Below are positions 10,516-18,912 of a stretch of 64,000 bases of DNA, in pieces; within the stretch, counting starts at the first letter, position 1; every line of letters starts with the position of its first letter. The DNA is from Listeria sp. PSOL-1. Lineage in GTDB: Bacteria > Bacillota > Bacilli > Lactobacillales > Listeriaceae. A program made the translations under genes and the position numbers. The notes below the pieces were generated by a model, which was not told the origin of the DNA, searched no databases, and saw only the letters and a program-made list of their open reading frames with translations. Where the stretch lies: assembly GCF_902806445.1 (NCBI RefSeq), contig NZ_LR760298.1:992001-1056000 (forward strand). The letters run 5' to 3'.

Positions 10516-12009
10516 TTAAACCTCTTTCTTCACCATATTAGCAGCTTTCCGATATTCATTTTTACCAAATGTGCTGATGGGTGCAGTATCAACTTTATTA
10601 AAAATATTATATTTGCGGAATAAAATAGTCAGCATAAATGGAATAATCACCGCAATGATCATACAAATGGCAAAAATAACATAAAACTGTGGCTTAATGG
10701 ATAGAATCCCTGGTAAACCACCCACCCCAATCGAATTCGCCATCACTCCACTTGAAACAGAAATTACCGCTGCAACTGACGAGCCAATCATCGCTGCAAT
10801 AAATGGATAAAGATATTTGAGGTTGATTCCAAACATCGCTGGTTCTGTAACGCCAAGATAACAAGAGATTGTTGCCGGAATCGATACTTGTTCTTCTTTC
10901 TCATTACCACGATGTAAAAAGAAAATAGCAAGTACAGCCGAACCTTGTGCAATATTAGAAAGCGCAATCATTGGCCACAGATTTGTTCCATTAAATTGGC
11001 TCATCAACTGTAGATCGATGGCATTACTCATGTGGTGTAAGCCTGTGACAACAAGTGGTGCATACAAGAAACCAAATAAGGCGGCAAACAGCCAACTAAC
11101 ACTACTTGTAAGACCAGAATAAACAACACTTGCTACCACATCACCAATTTTCCAACCAATTGGCCCAAGAATAATATGTGCCGCTAAAACTGTTGGTATA
11201 AGTGCAAAAAACGGAATAACAATCATTGAAACTGCATTGGGCACTATTTTTCGTAAACCAATCTCAAGATAAGCTAGTAAAAATCCGGCTAACATGGCTG
11301 GAATAACTTGGGCTTGATAACCAATCATTGGAACTTGCGCAAAGCCAAAATCCCAAACTGGAATGTCTTTTGCAGCAGTTGTTGCCACGCTATAAGCATT
11401 TAATAATTGCGGTGAAACAAGGGTTAAACCAAGGACAATCCCAAGAATTTGTGTTGTTCCCATTTTCTTAGCAATAGACCATGTAATTCCAACAGGTAAA
11501 AAGTGGAAAATAGCTTCACCAATAAGCCAAAGAAAGCTATATACACCATTCCAAAAAGGATAAACTTGTGCAATCGTCTTTGTTCCATCTTCTAACATTT
11601 TAATATCACCAATTACATTGCGAAAACCTAGAATGAGACCACCAACAACAATCGCTGGTATAAGCGGAGTAAAAATTTCCGCAAGCGCTGCAAGCATGCG
11701 CTGTAAAATGCTCATATTCTTTTTTGCGTCCATTTTTACTTCCTCTTTGTTAACGCCTTCAATTCCAGCAACTTTTGTAAAATGATTATAAAAAACTTGT
11801 ACATCATTTCCGATAATAACTTGAAATTGCCCAGCTTGGGTGAACGTTCCTTTAACAGATGTGAGCTCTTCAATTTTTTTAACATCCGCTTTTGCAGGGT
11901 CTTGTAATACAAAACGCATCCGCGTAGCACAATGAGTAACAGAAGAAATATTAGCTTTTCCACCGATTAAGTGAAGTAGTTCGCTTGCCTCTTGAGTATA
12001 ATTTGCCAT
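10516..12009 (-). CDS. treB: Trehalose PTS transporter EIIBC component
   Basis: 497 aa. The N-terminal EIIB domain (residues 1-85) carries the phosphorylated Cys27 in THCATRMRF; a linker then leads into a hydrophobic EIIC domain with about ten membrane segments (roughly 110-475). No EIIA domain is fused, as in other TreB proteins that borrow EIIA-Glc. Imports and phosphorylates trehalose. Operon promoter with a TreR-type palindrome and a cre-like site lies just upstream. Confidence 0.93.
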   Translation of the reverse strand: MANYTQEASELLHLIGGKANISSVTHCATRMRFVLQDPAKADVKKIEELTSVKGTFTQAGQFQVIIGNDVQVFYNHFTKVAGIEGVNKEEVKMDAKKNMSILQRMLAALAEIFTPLIPAIVVGGLILGFRNVIGDIKMLEDGTKTIAQVYPFWNGVYSFLWLIGEAIFHFLPVGITWSIAKKMGTTQILGIVLGLTLVSPQLLNAYSVATTAAKDIPVWDFGFAQVPMIGYQAQVIPAMLAGFLLAYLEIGLRKIVPNAVSMIVIPFFALIPTVLAAHIILGPIGWKIGDVVASVVYSGLTSSVSWLFAALFGFLYAPLVVTGLHHMSNAIDLQLMSQFNGTNLWPMIALSNIAQGSAVLAIFFLHRGNEKEEQVSIPATISCYLGVTEPAMFGINLKYLYPFIAAMIGSSVAAVISVSSGVMANSIGVGGLPGILSIKPQFYVIFAICMIIAVIIPFMLTILFRKYNIFNKVDTAPISTFGKNEYRKAANMVKKEV

Positions 12010-12031
12010 AAAAACTTTTTCCTCCTCTCAA

Positions 12032-12049
12032 AACTTGTATATACAAGTT
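12032..12049 (-). promoter_or_regulatory. Putative TreR operator
   Basis: Perfect 18-bp palindrome AACTTGTATATACAAGTT, similar to known TreR operators (TTGTATATACAA core in Bacillus). It sits just downstream of the probable -10 (TATTAT, spaced 17 bases from TTTCAC) of treB, where a bound repressor would block transcription. Confidence 0.8.
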
Positions 12050-12075
12050 GTATAATAAATATACTATATTTCCAG

Positions 12076-12089
12076 TGAAAGCGCAACCA
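12076..12089 (-). promoter_or_regulatory. cre-like CcpA site at the treB promoter
   Basis: TGAAAGCGCAACCA matches the cre consensus TGWAANCGNTNWCA at 12 of 14 positions and overlaps the probable -35 of treB, which fits catabolite repression of trehalose use. Confidence 0.55.
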
Positions 12090-12102
12090 TTTTTTTGGGC
12101 AC

Positions 12103-12324
12103 AAAAAGAGTCTGAGACATTATACGATTTAACGCTATTTTTTAAGAAAATATAATTTAAAAAATTAGCGTAGGGTCTGCATATTGAACACAACAAATCG
12201 AGCGAAAGCACTTGTATTTAAAAGACTTGCCAGAAGCGGAGCGTACGGAACCGAAAGTCTAGCAAATCTTTTTAATCGCAAGTACTTGTCGTCGATTTAT
12301 TTTGTTTACGTCAAAGACTCTTTT
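12103..12324. repeat. Long hairpin element, copy E2
   Basis: Outer arms AAAAAGAGTCTGA and TCAAAGACTCTTTT pair. Inside are an AT-rich hairpin, the conserved ACAAATCGAGCGAAAGC block, a central stem AAAGACTTGCCAGA against TCTAGCAAATCTTTT, and the conserved GTCGATTTATTTTGT block. It lies between the treB promoter and the 3' end of the next minus-strand gene, and probably acts as a terminator for the latter. Confidence 0.7.
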
Positions 12325-12330
12325 AGATCA

Positions 12331-12804
12331 TTATTTTGTTAAAGAAACAATGCTGATTGATTGCTTCGAAATAGCTAAGAAAGGCAATTTTACACGCGTA
12401 TCTAGACAATAAGCGTTATAAAGAAAAGGCTTAAGCGTTGTTGTATCATCCTCAATGGTTTGGATAAAATTAGTAATTTCTTGATAAAGAATTTCACTGG
12501 TTTTTAAACTCGCAATTTTTGCATCAATTCGATTCTGACTGACATTAACATTTGAAGCCTGGATTTTTTGATCAAACTCACTATTAATCGCATCACGTGT
12601 CCGCTCAACTCGAGAAAAAGAGCGGTCTTCCCAATCCGTTTCAATAATATGACAATCTTCTAAATGGATAAAATCGCCAGTCCATAATTTGCCATCCATT
12701 TCAACAACCATTTGTATTTCTTTAAACAGCTCTTGGTTGCGATATTTTTTTAATAAATAATCAAACATTTGCGCATGGGCTAAACTTTGTTTCATCATTA
12801 TCAC
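12331..12804 (-). CDS. Conserved hypothetical protein
   Basis: 157 aa, no signal peptide or membrane segment, moderately acidic, with helical stretches (KIASLKTSEILYQEITNFIQ). I do not recognise the family. It starts at an ATG with AGGAGTGATA upstream and is followed by hairpin element E2, which separates it from treB. Listeria genomes have an uncharacterised gene upstream of treB, and this may be its counterpart; that is an inference from position. Confidence 0.6.
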   Translation of the reverse strand: MIMMKQSLAHAQMFDYLLKKYRNQELFKEIQMVVEMDGKLWTGDFIHLEDCHIIETDWEDRSFSRVERTRDAINSEFDQKIQASNVNVSQNRIDAKIASLKTSEILYQEITNFIQTIEDDTTTLKPFLYNAYCLDTRVKLPFLAISKQSISIVSLTK

Positions 12805-12824
12805 TCCTTATACCAATAGTTTAC

Positions 12825-13030
12825 CAAATTGTGATTCCATGAACAATCCATTCGTAAAAAAAGGATCATTCGTCCTACTTTGGGTATCATCAATTTAGGC
12901 AAAAGTACCAAATGTGGGGTGTAAGAAAAATGTAGGTTCATATTTCACGTGAAATTAAAGTGCACCTCTGTGATCGTGTCACTAACCTTTTTCGATATTG
13001 GCACAAGCCAGTATGTATAATCACCTTCAT
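12825..13030 (-). pseudogene. Eroded copy of the XRE gene at 13551-13793
   Basis: Two blocks here match the region of the downstream XRE gene. The block at 12825-12910 (with CATTCGTAAAAAAAG and TCAATTTAGGCAAAAG) parallels 13417-13503. The block at about 12943-13030 (GAAATTAAAGTG, CTTTTTCGATATTGG) parallels 13614-13700 inside that gene. Roughly 100 bases between the blocks are missing and the frame is broken, so this is a degenerate duplicate. Confidence 0.55.
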
Positions 13031-13204
13031 TTAGCACCTTTTATTCTTACTTTTTTTTGTTATTAAATAAGTAATTAATATCTGTAACACAATATAGGCA
13101 AACAAAAAAGGAGTTACGTTATAAATTCCCCATTTCCATACACACAATAAATAAATCGCAGTAATGATAAGGGCTCTAATATAAAAATTACGATTTCCCA
13201 TCAT
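13031..13204 (-). CDS. Small membrane protein, two helices
   Basis: 57 aa with two hydrophobic segments (ALIITAIYLLCVW and FLFAYIVLQILITYLI) and a Lys/Arg-rich C-terminus. Strong AGGAGG eight bases before the ATG at 13204. Family not recognised. It lies between the eroded and the intact copy of an XRE regulator gene, which suggests that a regulator plus small membrane protein unit was duplicated. Confidence 0.55.
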   Translation of the reverse strand: MMGNRNFYIRALIITAIYLLCVWKWGIYNVTPFLFAYIVLQILITYLITKKSKNKRC

Positions 13205-13550
13205 AAGATACACCTCCTAAAATCTATTGCCATCCATACCACTCAAGATAAGGTTAGAGCTACATGTAATCACTCCTAATCGTATACTGCTTTAATTACA
13301 TCAAATACCATCAAGCGATGAACCGCTTCCAATATTTCTCGTATTTACTAATAACTTTACTTTAGCATAAATCCAATGAAACTTCACTGTATTTCTTCCA
13401 TATCAAGAATAGTTCCCTAACTTGTGATTTCGTGAACCATCCATTCATAAAAAAAGAACTGCTCCTCTCGCTTCCTATATAATCAATTTAGCCAAAAGCA
13501 CTTACAATAAAAAATGCGCGTTCACTTCGAAAACGCACATCAACCGCCTA
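13205..13550. other. Gap with a direct repeat, no gene seen
   Basis: No convincing open frame. The segment 13417-13503 is a direct repeat of 12825-12910 and lies just downstream of the intact XRE gene. The rest is AT-rich and featureless to me. Confidence 0.5.
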
Positions 13551-13793
13551 TTAGTTTCTTCCTTGGATATAAGATGTTTCGTCACAAAAATCCTCTAAAT
13601 CACACATCAATATTTCGCTTAAAATTAAAGCGTTCCTATAAGATAACCTAACGACCCCTTTTTCGATATTGGAATAACCAGATGTGTAACGGTAACCCAT
13701 CTTCCTTGCGATAAATGCTTGTGTAATCCCCCTGCTTAACCTAATCTCTCTAATTTTTTTGACGTTGACCCTCTTAATGCCCTGCTGTACCAT
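13551..13793 (-). CDS. Small XRE-family DNA-binding protein
   Basis: 80 aa, nearly all one helix-turn-helix domain: VKKIREIRLSRGITQAFIA, then a YTSGYSNIEKG recognition region. No effector domain. Start ATG with GGGAGG ten bases upstream. Such solo HTH proteins are typical of mobile or phage-related regulation. It is divergent from the regulator gene at 13999 (205 bases apart). An eroded copy lies 600 bases downstream. Confidence 0.7.
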   Translation of the reverse strand: MVQQGIKRVNVKKIREIRLSRGITQAFIARKMGYRYTSGYSNIEKGVVRLSYRNALILSEILMCDLEDFCDETSYIQGRN

Positions 13794-13979
13794 TCATTTT
13801 GTACCTCCCAACACATTTTGAGATGCTTTATTCTATTTTAGAAACTCAAATCGTGTATGTCAAACGATAAATGATCCAAATGTGTTGAATTATAGCTAAA
13901 ATAACGAAATTATTATATAATGGTGAAAGAAGATATCTTACTACATATTTTCACTATCTTATTCACATTATTATGTAAA

Positions 13980-14408
13980 ACAACAAACTAAGGAGTGAAT
14001 GAATTTGCCAAAACTGAGTCGACGCTTAACTTTACTTAGAGAGAAAAAAGGTTGGACGAAAGCAGAAACAGCGAAACGGTTAGGATTAAAAGCCCCTTCA
14101 ACTTATGGGAACTGGGAATATGGGATTCGTGAGCCAGATTTAGAACGGCTTACACAGATTGCTGCCCTTTACGACGTCAGTGTCGATTATTTGTTAGGGG
14201 AAAATAGTATTCCTTCGTATAAATTATCTGATGAAGCAGTGAGTAAAGATATTAAATATCGAATGGATAAAATTTGCGAAGACATTGAAAATGAAGAAGG
14301 ACTTACCTTTTCTGGTGAAGTGATTACGGATCTTTCAGCGCAATATCTTATCGATAGCTTGCGATTTTCAATGGAACAAGCTGAGAAATTTAATGCCTTA
14401 AAATGATA
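13980..14408. repeat. Inverted repeat arm IR-R (429 bp)
   Basis: Partner of 8212-8640 in inverted orientation, about 97% identical. Third-position and scattered differences show the copies have begun to diverge or were recently homogenised. Confidence 0.92.
13999..14406 (+). CDS. XRE-family helix-turn-helix regulator, copy 2
   Basis: 135 aa, same protein as the gene at 8214-8621 apart from three or four residues near the N-terminus (LSRRL for LNKRL, AKRL for ARRL). The same AAGGAG with a close ATG and a better spaced TTG is present. It reads toward the MFS transporter gene 140 bases downstream, which it may control; copy 1 has no such partner. The upstream sequences of the two copies are unrelated, so they are probably expressed differently. 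Confidence 0.85.
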   Translation: MNLPKLSRRLTLLREKKGWTKAETAKRLGLKAPSTYGNWEYGIREPDLERLTQIAALYDVSVDYLLGENSIPSYKLSDEAVSKDIKYRMDKICEDIENEEGLTFSGEVITDLSAQYLIDSLRFSMEQAEKFNALK

Positions 14409-14545
14409 GAAATGAAAAAGCGGTCTTCCATTTATTTGTGAAGGCTTTTTTTATTCTTTATTTTTTGTTGACAAAGAAACAAAAATAGAATAAACTTATT
14501 AATGTTTCCAAGGAAATAAAAAATATCTGTTGAGGGGAGAACTTC

Positions 14546-15778
14546 ATGTTCAACTTTAAATCCAATAATAAAAAAGAAAGCGTTGAAAAAAGCGCTTTAA
14601 TATTTGGACTTATGGCCGTATTCCTTTGTGGAATAGGCTTTAGCATCATTGCACCAGTTGTTCCATTTTTAGTAAAACCTTATGTAAATAGCCCAGAAGC
14701 ACAAGCCATTTCCGTTACGCTTTTAACCTCGGTTTATGCGTTTTGTGTCTTTTTTGCTGCTCCCGGTATCGGCGCTTTAAGTGATCGTTTTGGACGCCGC
14801 CCAATCCTTTTAAGCTGCCTTTTAGGATCCGCTATTGGATACTTCATATTTGGTATCGGCGGTGCATTATGGATTCTATTTCTCGGCCGCATCATCGAAG
14901 GCCTAACTGGTGGCGTTGTTAGTACAATATTTGCTTATTTTGCTGATATTATTCCTAGAGAAGAACGAACAAAATATTTTGGTTGGGCTAGCGCGATGGT
15001 CGGTGTTGGTGCTGCGATTGGCCCTACAATTGGTGGTCTACTCGCTCATTTTGGCTACGCTGTTCCGATGTTTTTTGGCGCACTTATTACTTTACTCAAT
15101 CTTGTTTATGGATTCTTTTACATGCCTGAAAGTCTCAAAAAGCAAAACCGCTTGAAAAAAATCACTGTGATTAGGCTTAATCCTCTTAGCCAACTTGCTC
15201 ATGTACTTTCTGTAAAAACACTAAAAAGACTACTTATTTCAGCATTCTTACTCTGGATTCCAAACGGCTCTTTTCAAGCGATTTTTTCACAGTTTTCACT
15301 TGATAGTTTCCACTGGGCGCCAGTAATCATTGGCTTCATGTTTTCCATTATGGGAATTCAAGATATTATTTCCCAAGGGCTCATCATGCCAAAGCTTTTA
15401 TTAAAGCTTAGCGACCTGCAAATAACGCTACTTGGCATGACCTCAGAAATCATTGGTTACGCCTTAATTGCTTTATCTGCTTTATTCTCATACTATCCAT
15501 TATTTATTATCGGAATGTTTATTTTTGGTTTTGGAGATTCGATATTTGGGCCATCATTTAATGGGATGATCTCAAAATCCGCTGCTTCTAGTGAGCAAGG
15601 GCGAATCCAAGGGGGGAGCCAGTCTATCCAGTCGCTAGCAAGAATTATCGGTCCTATTATCGGTGGTCAAATTTATGTGACATTTGGTCATGCTGCCCCA
15701 GCAATGATGGGAGTACTCCTTATCACAGCTGCTGCCTTTGTTTTATATAAAGGCAGATACGCATACCAAGAAAATTAA
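14546..15778 (+). CDS. MFS drug/metabolite efflux transporter, DHA1 type
   Basis: 410 aa, about 12 membrane helices. MFS motif A is visible between helices 2 and 3 (GALSDRFGRRP), and a Gly-rich motif C-like segment GVGAAIGPTIGGLL lies in helix 5, both typical of drug:proton antiporters of the TetA/multidrug group. Substrate cannot be read from sequence. GAGGGGAGA precedes the ATG. It follows an XRE regulator gene on the same strand and converges with treR, the two stops being only 9 bases apart. Confidence 0.85.
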   Translation: MFNFKSNNKKESVEKSALIFGLMAVFLCGIGFSIIAPVVPFLVKPYVNSPEAQAISVTLLTSVYAFCVFFAAPGIGALSDRFGRRPILLSCLLGSAIGYFIFGIGGALWILFLGRIIEGLTGGVVSTIFAYFADIIPREERTKYFGWASAMVGVGAAIGPTIGGLLAHFGYAVPMFFGALITLLNLVYGFFYMPESLKKQNRLKKITVIRLNPLSQLAHVLSVKTLKRLLISAFLLWIPNGSFQAIFSQFSLDSFHWAPVIIGFMFSIMGIQDIISQGLIMPKLLLKLSDLQITLLGMTSEIIGYALIALSALFSYYPLFIIGMFIFGFGDSIFGPSFNGMISKSAASSEQGRIQGGSQSIQSLARIIGPIIGGQIYVTFGHAAPAMMGVLLITAAAFVLYKGRYAYQEN

Positions 15779-15787
15779 CAGACATCT

Positions 15788-16504
15788 TTACCTCCTCCTT
15801 GCAAAATCAATAAAGCGAAAGCGATCCAATCGATGCCTCGATTCTGTATATTGAAATAAAGTAGTATCTTTCAAAAAAACAGCACTTCGTACAACGACAA
15901 TATGTGTATCATGATCTAGTGTGAGCCATTTTTTATCATTCTCAGTTATTCGCTCCACTGTAATCTCTTTTTGTGCATAGCTAATTTCAAAACCACACGC
16001 ATTTTCTAAAAAAGCGTATAAAGAGTCTTCTAAAACAGCATTATCTATTCGCTTGATATTAGGGTCTAATAAATAATCGTAATCAAGAATCGTTCCTTCA
16101 TCTTGGAAATATCTCACTCGCTCAATGTGCCAAGCATACGTACCTTGAGCTGAGCTAGTATACTTCCTGATGTCTTCTGGAAGCACTTCATATGTATTCT
16201 TAATTACTTTCGTTGCCGCATTCAAATGTTGTGTTTCTTGTAATTCTTTAAAGCTCGTCAAACCTGACACTGGAAAAGCATATCGCTTACGATCAATGAC
16301 AACAGAACCCTTACCCTGCATCTTCTGAATATAACCATTTTCAAGCAACAAAACCAATGCTTTTCGTATGGTTTCACGTGACACAGCGAAATATTTTGCC
16401 ATTTCGTTTTCACTTGGCAAAAGTTCACCAGGGGCATATTTACCTAACTTAATATCATTTTCAAGTTTTAAATAGATATCATAAAATTTATTTTTTTTAT
16501 TCAA
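15788..16504 (-). CDS. treR: Trehalose operon repressor, GntR/HutC family
   Basis: 238 aa. N-terminal winged HTH (about 8-72: PGELLPSENEMAKYFAVSRETIRKAL in outline) and C-terminal UTRA effector domain (about 95-232), which in TreR binds trehalose 6-phosphate. The assignment rests on this architecture, the nearby treBA operon and the TreR-type palindrome at the treB promoter. Start is a TTG at 16504 with GGTGAG five bases before it. It lies about 3.8 kb from treB across one arm of the inverted repeat. Confidence 0.82.
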   Translation of the reverse strand: MNKKNKFYDIYLKLENDIKLGKYAPGELLPSENEMAKYFAVSRETIRKALVLLLENGYIQKMQGKGSVVIDRKRYAFPVSGLTSFKELQETQHLNAATKVIKNTYEVLPEDIRKYTSSAQGTYAWHIERVRYFQDEGTILDYDYLLDPNIKRIDNAVLEDSLYAFLENACGFEISYAQKEITVERITENDKKWLTLDHDTHIVVVRSAVFLKDTTLFQYTESRHRLDRFRFIDFARRR

Positions 16505-16627
16505 ATCAACTCACCCAAAATTATTGTAGCACATTTCATTGTTAAGAAGGGATATCTACACCCTGCAATGCCATTTTATGATATACTAAATATATTATTA
16601 CGCTTCATACGAGTAGGGGGAGTTTTT

Positions 16628-16765
16628 ATGCTTCGTATTATATTAATATTAACTGCTATTATTTTTCCTGCTTTTTTATGTGGATTAGTTATTTATCAAA
16701 TCTATAAGAAAAAAACAGCAAATTACATGCCGTTAAAAAATGAATTCGCACACTGGATCAATTAA
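16628..16765 (+). CDS. Small membrane protein (45 aa)
   Basis: One N-terminal hydrophobic helix (ILILTAIIFPAFLCGLVIY) followed by a basic, polar tail. AGGGGGAG precedes the ATG at 16628; the frame is open further upstream but without a ribosome binding site. It is followed 14 bases later by another small membrane protein gene, so the two form a mini-operon. No function can be given. Confidence 0.6.
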   Translation: MLRIILILTAIIFPAFLCGLVIYQIYKKKTANYMPLKNEFAHWIN

Positions 16766-16779
16766 GGAGGTTTTGGATA

Positions 16780-16887
16780 ATGAAAAATGCAGAAAGCGAA
16801 AAACCCATGGTTATTAAAATTATTATTGGTGTTGTTATCGGACTTTTTCTCTTAAACTTAATGCCACTTCTTGCTATTTTTGGTTGA
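16780..16887 (+). CDS. Small membrane peptide (35 aa)
   Basis: MKNAESEKPMVIK followed by one hydrophobic helix (IIIGVVIGLFLLNLMPLLAIF) and an immediate stop. AAGGAGG lies nine bases before the ATG, a very strong site for so short a gene. It is the second gene of a two-gene unit that ends at the terminator at 16992-17034. Confidence 0.6.
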   Translation: MKNAESEKPMVIKIIIGVVIGLFLLNLMPLLAIFG

Positions 16888-16991
16888 TTGCGTTGTCTTT
16901 TCAGTGCCATTATGCTATGATTATAAGTAGAATAAATTGACTTTTTATGGTGAGATAGTTAATAGATAATCATCTGTTAATGCTTTTTTAT

Positions 16992-17034
16992 AAAAAAGAC
17001 TCCGACTTCCACTTAGGTTGTTCGGAGTTTTTTT
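16992..17034 (+). terminator. Terminator of the small membrane protein unit
   Basis: ACTCCGA pairs with TCGGAGT across a 17-base loop and is followed by seven T residues on the plus strand. It lies just before the YitT-family gene. Confidence 0.8.
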
Positions 17035-17062
17035 GTCTCGCCCATTTGAAAGGAGAATCACT

Positions 17063-17911
17063 ATGAAACCAAAAGAATGGGGATATACTTTTCTTAAAAT
17101 CATTGTTGGCGCCTTTATTTTTTCACTTGCTGTAAATGTTTTCGCATTGCCAAATGATCTTGGTGAAGGTGGCGTTACTGGGCTTACAATGGTATTATTT
17201 TACCTATTTAAAATTGCTCCTGCTTTGACTACATTAGCGTTTAATGGCATTTTACTTATTATCGGTTATCGCTTTTTGGATCGCCTAACGATTATTCTTA
17301 CAGTCGTTGCCATTAGTTTTACTTCTTTATTTTTACAGTTAACCAAAATGCTTTCTTTTCATACAGATCAAACGATTATATCAGCCATTTCTGCTGGTGC
17401 GCTAATGGGACTTGGCATGGGATTAATCATGCAAGGCGGTGGTACCACTGCTGGAAGTGCAATTTTAGCAAAAATTGCTAATAAATATCTTGGCTGGAAT
17501 ACAAGCTATGCCCTTCTTTTCTTTGACTTAATTGTTGTTGTCCCTTCTACGATTGTGATAGGTTTCCAAAATATGTTATTTACAATCGTATCACTTTATA
17601 TTTCCACTAAAGTTCTTGATTTTATTTTAGAGGGTTACAACCCCAAAAAATCGGTTACAATCATTTCAGAAAAATACGAAGATATCGCTCGTGAAATCGA
17701 CCTGAAACTTTCGCGCGGCATCACACTTCTTAACGGTGAAGGCTATTACTTGCGTCAAGAAAAAAAGATCCTTTATATTGTTGTTAGCAAACAACAACTG
17801 CTTTCACTAACTAAAATTGTAAATAAACATGATAAAAAAGCATTTTTTATTATTAATGATGCTCAAAGCGTGATTGGTGAAGGTTTTTCAAAACAGATTA
17901 GTAGTGAATAA
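17063..17911 (+). CDS. YitT-family membrane protein (DUF161 + DUF2179)
   Basis: 282 aa from the ATG at 17063, which has AAAGGAG upstream. Five to six membrane helices in the first 200 residues, including the conserved Gly-rich LPNDLGEGGVTG and GLIMQGGGTTAGSAILAK segments, then a cytoplasmic C-terminal DUF2179 domain (about 200-282). YitT proteins are widespread in Firmicutes; their substrate is not settled. The upstream terminator shows it has its own transcription unit. Confidence 0.85.
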   Translation: MKPKEWGYTFLKIIVGAFIFSLAVNVFALPNDLGEGGVTGLTMVLFYLFKIAPALTTLAFNGILLIIGYRFLDRLTIILTVVAISFTSLFLQLTKMLSFHTDQTIISAISAGALMGLGMGLIMQGGGTTAGSAILAKIANKYLGWNTSYALLFFDLIVVVPSTIVIGFQNMLFTIVSLYISTKVLDFILEGYNPKKSVTIISEKYEDIAREIDLKLSRGITLLNGEGYYLRQEKKILYIVVSKQQLLSLTKIVNKHDKKAFFIINDAQSVIGEGFSKQISSE

Positions 17912-17919
17912 GAGCGATA

Positions 17920-17965
17920 AAAAGCGTGTATTTAAGGCTCTTGTTAACCTTAAATACACGCTTTT
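17920..17965. terminator. Bidirectional terminator between yitT-type and LPMO genes
   Basis: A perfect 18-bp stem (17920-17937 with 17948-17965, AAAAGCGTGTATTTAAGG and its complement) with a ten-base loop, between two convergent genes. Confidence 0.9.
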
Positions 17966-17978
17966 CATCGATTGGAAA

Positions 17979-18590
17979 TTATTTTACATTAACATCTGCT
18001 ACTTGATAGAAAGCATTTTTTGTATCTTGGATATTCCAAACAGCTAATATGATATGATATCCTTTTCGATCTGTTGGTACGTTAATTTGTTGCTGTACAT
18101 TTTTGGATGGAATTAATCCGTGATCATCAATGCTTGCAATCTTTTCGAAGTTAAGGATGTTTAAAGGTTGATTTTTATTCCACGTTGGTTTGGTCATATA
18201 GTAATCCCATGTGGATGTTCTATGTGCAGCTGTTAAACGCCATTTCACCGTTAATGGGCCACTGTTTATATTCGTCTTATACCATCTTGACTCATTTTGT
18301 TCATCTAATTGGCTAAAATGGCCAATACCTGCGCTTGCTATTTTGCCATAAATAAATGTGTTTTTTAACGCCTCAATACTTTGAGGCTCATATTGTACCA
18401 AACCAATATTTTCATTTACTGGTCTTGAGCCAGTATCTTGTGTAAAGTACTTACTTCCTAAATAAGCTCTTCCGCCTGGTGAACTCATAAAACCATGCGC
18501 ACTAGCGGTTTCAGCTATTCCAGATCCAGTTACACTCATGGCAAATGCTACTCCAACAACAATTAACCCCTTTAATTTCATTTTATCCAT
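17979..18590 (-). CDS. Secreted lytic polysaccharide monooxygenase, AA10 family
   Basis: 203 aa, a single AA10 domain after a signal peptide. Cleavage after ETASA would leave His32 as the mature N-terminus (HGFMSSPGGRAYL), the copper-binding histidine of the LPMO histidine brace. The second ligand is His123 in LTAAHRTSTWDYYMTKPTW, also typical. Such enzymes oxidatively cleave chitin or cellulose. Unlike the longer Listeria chitin-binding LPMO, no fibronectin or chitin-binding module is attached. A cre-like site lies about 125 bases upstream. Confidence 0.9.
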   Translation of the reverse strand: MDKMKLKGLIVVGVAFAMSVTGSGIAETASAHGFMSSPGGRAYLGSKYFTQDTGSRPVNENIGLVQYEPQSIEALKNTFIYGKIASAGIGHFSQLDEQNESRWYKTNINSGPLTVKWRLTAAHRTSTWDYYMTKPTWNKNQPLNILNFEKIASIDDHGLIPSKNVQQQINVPTDRKGYHIILAVWNIQDTKNAFYQVADVNVK

Positions 18591-18712
18591 TTCACCCTCA
18601 TTCCTCGCATTTTATTAAAACAAAAACATCGTAACCAATTTCACCTCGTTTCGTTTTTTATAAATAAACTGTTAGCCTAACCTTATCTTTAGGAACAATT
18701 TATTCCACATTA

Positions 18713-18726
18713 AAAAAGCGCTTTCA
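18713..18726 (-). promoter_or_regulatory. cre-like site upstream of the LPMO gene
   Basis: On the minus strand TGAAAGCGCTTTTT matches the cre consensus at 12 of 14 positions. Catabolite control would suit a polysaccharide-degrading enzyme. The rest of the 370-base gap 18591-18960 shows no gene. Confidence 0.45.
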
Positions 18727-18912
18727 AAAAACTAGTTTGTTGTCATTTATGTAATTTTATTATACTGCATCTCCCTGCATATATATGTTAAAATTCTATT
18801 GTTTTTTCGTTAAAATCATATTAAAAAGCACTTTATTATATATTTAATTTATACAAAATCAAATAATAGTACATCATGTATACTGACATCTTATTTTTTT
18901 AAACGACAAATA

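Noticed and set aside
11951..12211. Minus-strand 86-residue frame upstream of treB
   Set aside because: It covers the treB promoter, operator and part of element E2 and lacks a ribosome binding site.
12825..13503. CRISPR-like repeat array
   Set aside because: Only two copies of an 87-base direct repeat exist; they are explained by duplication of an HTH gene region.
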